A stretch of 64,000 nucleotides of DNA, from contig NZ_LMIR01000001.1 in the NCBI RefSeq assembly GCF_001429165.1, positions 270,875 to 334,874 of the forward strand, read 5' to 3'. Position 1 is the stretch's first letter; each line of letters opens with the position of its first letter. Positions 62,188 through 64,000 of the stretch are shown here, in pieces. A program made the position numbers and the translations under genes. The DNA comes from Agromyces sp. Root81. Its GTDB lineage: Bacteria > Actinomycetota > Actinomycetes > Actinomycetales > Microbacteriaceae. The notes under the pieces were generated by a model that had not been told where the DNA came from, did not search any database, and saw only the letters and a list, made by a program, of their open reading frames with translations.

Positions 62188-62436
62188 TTAGGCCTGGGCC
62201 TTGACGATGAAGGTGACGGCGTCGCCGACGGTCTTCAGGTTCTTGACCTCTTCGTCGGGGATCTTCACGTCGAACTTCTCTTCGGCGTTGACGACGATCG
62301 TCATCATGGAGATCGAGTCGATGTCGAGGTCGTCGGTGAACGACTTGTCCAGCTCAACCGTGTCGGTCGCAATGCCGGTCTCGTCGTTGATGAGCTCGGC
62401 CAGGCCGGCAAGCACTTCTTCGGTGGACAATGCCAT
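62188..62436 (-). CDS. acpP: Acyl carrier protein
   Basis: 82 residues, strongly acidic, the standard length. The phosphopantetheine attachment site is DLDIDSISMM with Ser41, a variant of the usual DSL. Helices II and III follow (KFDVKIPDEEV, GDAVTFIVKAQA). It carries the growing acyl chain for the neighbouring FabH and FabF. Confidence 0.95.
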   Translation of the reverse strand: MALSTEEVLAGLAELINDETGIATDTVELDKSFTDDLDIDSISMMTIVVNAEEKFDVKIPDEEVKNLKTVGDAVTFIVKAQA

Positions 62437-62501
62437 TGTTCTTCTCCTTGGGGGTGTCTCGTTTGACCGAGAGACAGTCTAGATGGACAGGGGGAGGTGG
62501 T

Positions 62502-63506
62502 TCAGGGAAGAACCACCACTTGGGCGCCGAACACGAGTCCGGCGCCGAAGCCGATCTGGAGGGCGAGGCCTCCGGAAAGCTCGGGGTGCTCGGCGAGCAG
62601 ACGGTGCGTCGCGAGCGGGATCGAGGCGGCCGAGGTGTTGCCCGTCGTCGCGATGTCACGGGCGATGACGACCGTCTCGGGCAGCTTCAGCTGCTTGGCG
62701 AACTCGTCGATGATGCGCATGTTCGCCTGGTGGGGGATGAACGCGGCGAGGTCGTCGGCGGTCACGCCCGCGGCATCCAGCGCCTGCTTCGCGACCTTCG
62801 CCATGTCCCACACGGCCCAGCGGAAGACCGTCTGGCCCTCCTGGCGCAGCGTCGGCCACTCGGATGCCCCGTGGCGGAACTCGGTGAGGGTGTGGTTCAT
62901 GCCGACCGCGCCCGCCTTCGAGCCGTCGGAGCCCCAGATCGTACGTGCGATGCCGGGCGTGTCGCTCGGGCCGATCACGACGGCGCCTGCACCGTCGCCC
63001 AGGAGGAAGGAGATCGAGCGGTCGGTCGGGTCGACGACGTCGGAGAGCTTCTCTGCGCCGATGACGAGGGCGTACGTCGCAGCCCCCGAGCGGATGAGGG
63101 CGTCGGCCTGGGCGACCGCGTAGGCGTAGCCCGCGCAGGCGGCGTTCATGTCGTAGGCGGCGGCGGGGTTCGCGCCGACGCGGTCGGCGACGACGGCGGC
63201 CATCGACGGCGTCTGCTGCACGTTCGAGATCGTCGCGATGATGACGAGGTCGATGAGCGCGGGGTCGAGCCCCGACTTCTCGATCGCCTCACGTGCTGCG
63301 TTGGTCGCGAGGTCGGTCGCCGAGACCTCGGCGCCGGCACGAGTGCGGGTGATGATACCCGTGCGCTGCTGGATCCACTCGTCGGAGGAGTCGATCGGGC
63401 CGACCAGGTCGTCGTTCGGCACCGCGTTCTCGCCGCGAGCGGCGCCGACGGCGTAGATGCGCGTGAAGGCAGGCCCGTGCGACTGCTGGAGGGTGGGGTT
63501 CGTCAT
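62502..63506 (-). CDS. fabH: Beta-ketoacyl-ACP synthase III
   Basis: 334 residues from ATG 63506. Catalytic triad: Cys124 in DMNAACAGYAYA, His in AFIPHQANMRII and Asn in ATTGNTSAASIP. The opening part DDLVGPIDSSDEWIQQRTGI is the characteristic FabH active-site lid region. It starts chain building from an acyl-CoA primer and malonyl-ACP; actinobacterial FabH often prefers branched primers. The next gene upstream is fabD. Confidence 0.95.
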   Translation of the reverse strand: MTNPTLQQSHGPAFTRIYAVGAARGENAVPNDDLVGPIDSSDEWIQQRTGIITRTRAGAEVSATDLATNAAREAIEKSGLDPALIDLVIIATISNVQQTPSMAAVVADRVGANPAAAYDMNAACAGYAYAVAQADALIRSGAATYALVIGAEKLSDVVDPTDRSISFLLGDGAGAVVIGPSDTPGIARTIWGSDGSKAGAVGMNHTLTEFRHGASEWPTLRQEGQTVFRWAVWDMAKVAKQALDAAGVTADDLAAFIPHQANMRIIDEFAKQLKLPETVVIARDIATTGNTSAASIPLATHRLLAEHPELSGGLALQIGFGAGLVFGAQVVVLP

Positions 63507-63543
63507 GCTCGGCTTTCTCGTCTGCTTCGTCTGCTTCGTCGGC

Positions 63544-64000
63544 TCAGGCGTGCTGCTCGATGAGCTCGATCGCTGCCGACAGGTCTTCGGGAGTCTTGAC
63601 GGCGACGGTCGGCACGCCCTTGAGTGCGCGCTTCGCGAGACCGACGAGCGCGCCGGCGGGGGCGAGCTCGATGATGCCGGTGACTCCTGCCGCCTGGAAG
63701 GACTCCATGCAGCGATCCCAGCGTACGGGGGAGGAGACCTGGCCGACGAGCAGGTCGAGGAATGCGGCACCGGATGTCACGGGGCTGCCGTCGCGGTTCG
63801 TCCAGAGCGGGAGCGTCGGATCGGCGGGCGAGAGGCCGGCCGCGACGTCGGCGAGGCGGTCGACCGCCGGCCGCATGTACCGCGTGTGGAAGGCGCCCGC
63901 GACCTGCAGCGGGATGACCCGGGCTCCGGCGGGCGGCTCGGTCTTCAGCGCCTCGAGCGCGTCGAGTGCGCCGGCCACGACGATCTGGCCGCCGCCGTTG
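63544..64000 (-). CDS. fabD: Malonyl-CoA:ACP transacylase, C-terminal part (partial)
   Basis: The frame runs off the right edge; 151 residues are visible up to the stop at 63544. The segment NGGGQIVVAGALDALEAL, then LQVAGAFHTRYMRPA with the catalytic-region His, and SPVRWDRCMESFQAAGV, are typical of FabD. It loads malonyl groups onto AcpP and is the first gene of this cluster as far as visible. The N-terminus with the GHSLGE nucleophile lies outside the window. Confidence 0.92.
   Translation of the reverse strand, partial: NGGGQIVVAGALDALEALKTEPPAGARVIPLQVAGAFHTRYMRPAVDRLADVAAGLSPADPTLPLWTNRDGSPVTSGAAFLDLLVGQVSSPVRWDRCMESFQAAGVTGIIELAPAGALVGLAKRALKGVPTVAVKTPEDLSAAIELIEQHA

Noticed and set aside
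1-64000. CRISPR arrays, insertion sequences, rRNA genes, riboswitches
   Set aside because: I saw no regularly spaced repeats, no transposase gene, no rRNA sequence and no recognisable riboswitch fold in the window.

Overview
The window is high-GC, densely coded DNA of an actinobacterium, most likely a member of the Microbacteriaceae (an Agromyces-like genome would fit). The evidence is the fabD-fabH-acpP-fabF order next to a DUF3145 gene, the frequent GTG and TTG starts, the ATGA stop/start overlaps and the TAGAGT-type -10 element in front of tRNA-Asn. The species is inferred and was not searched.

Left part (1-20.4 kb), ordinary chromosome. A Dpp/Opp-type peptide ABC transporter operon (substrate-binding protein, two permeases, a double-ATPase protein, an extra ATPase) ends in a 2-hydroxyacid dehydrogenase. 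It is followed by tRNA-Asn, a small membrane protein paired with a large TPR-like protein, a HupE/UreJ_2 protein, and a 1330-residue secreted metallophosphoesterase/PQQ-propeller protein that looks like two genes fused in frame. Then come a SHOCT protein, a GNAT acetyltransferase, AzlC/AzlD, peptide deformylase, a DMT-type transporter and a GT4 glycosyltransferase directly upstream of a CAT-anticodon tRNA.

Middle part (20.46-37.73 kb), a genomic island. The 3' end of the CAT tRNA (20462-20496) is repeated perfectly at 37697-37731, a 35-bp direct repeat that marks attL and attR of a 17.2-kb insertion. The cargo is mostly envelope and ion genes (YihY, a potassium channel, two AI-2E family proteins, DUF2254, cardiolipin synthase, a lipoprotein), plus a DUF2252 protein, a MalT-like LuxR regulator, two cysteine-free carboxymuconolactone-decarboxylase-like proteins and two DUF1254/DUF1214 proteins. 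One CMD-like gene overlaps a DUF1254 gene by ATGA, so the two are probably made together. I see no integrase inside the island. A 60-codon C-terminal remnant of a tyrosine recombinase lies just outside attR, in a 2-kb scrap region (37.7-39.8 kb) of broken genes. This suggests tandem insertions at the same tRNA.

Right part (39.8-64 kb), ordinary chromosome again. It holds a RibD-type reductase, ArfB, an NAD-dependent epimerase-like protein, a YjbR protein, an enoyl-CoA hydratase/3-hydroxyisobutyryl-CoA hydrolase, a third DUF1254/DUF1214 protein, an aminopeptidase P, an Lrp/AsnC regulator divergent from a second peptide ABC operon, a flotillin-NfeD pair, a zinc-ribbon plus nuclease-like protein, a stand-alone family A DNA polymerase, a PadR regulator, DUF3145, and the type II fatty acid synthesis cluster fabD-fabH-acpP-fabF, with fabD cut by the window end.

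The most interesting material is the tRNA island and its CMD/DUF1254 module. Its combined function is unknown; the membrane, ion and phospholipid genes suggest an envelope or osmotic stress role, which is inference.
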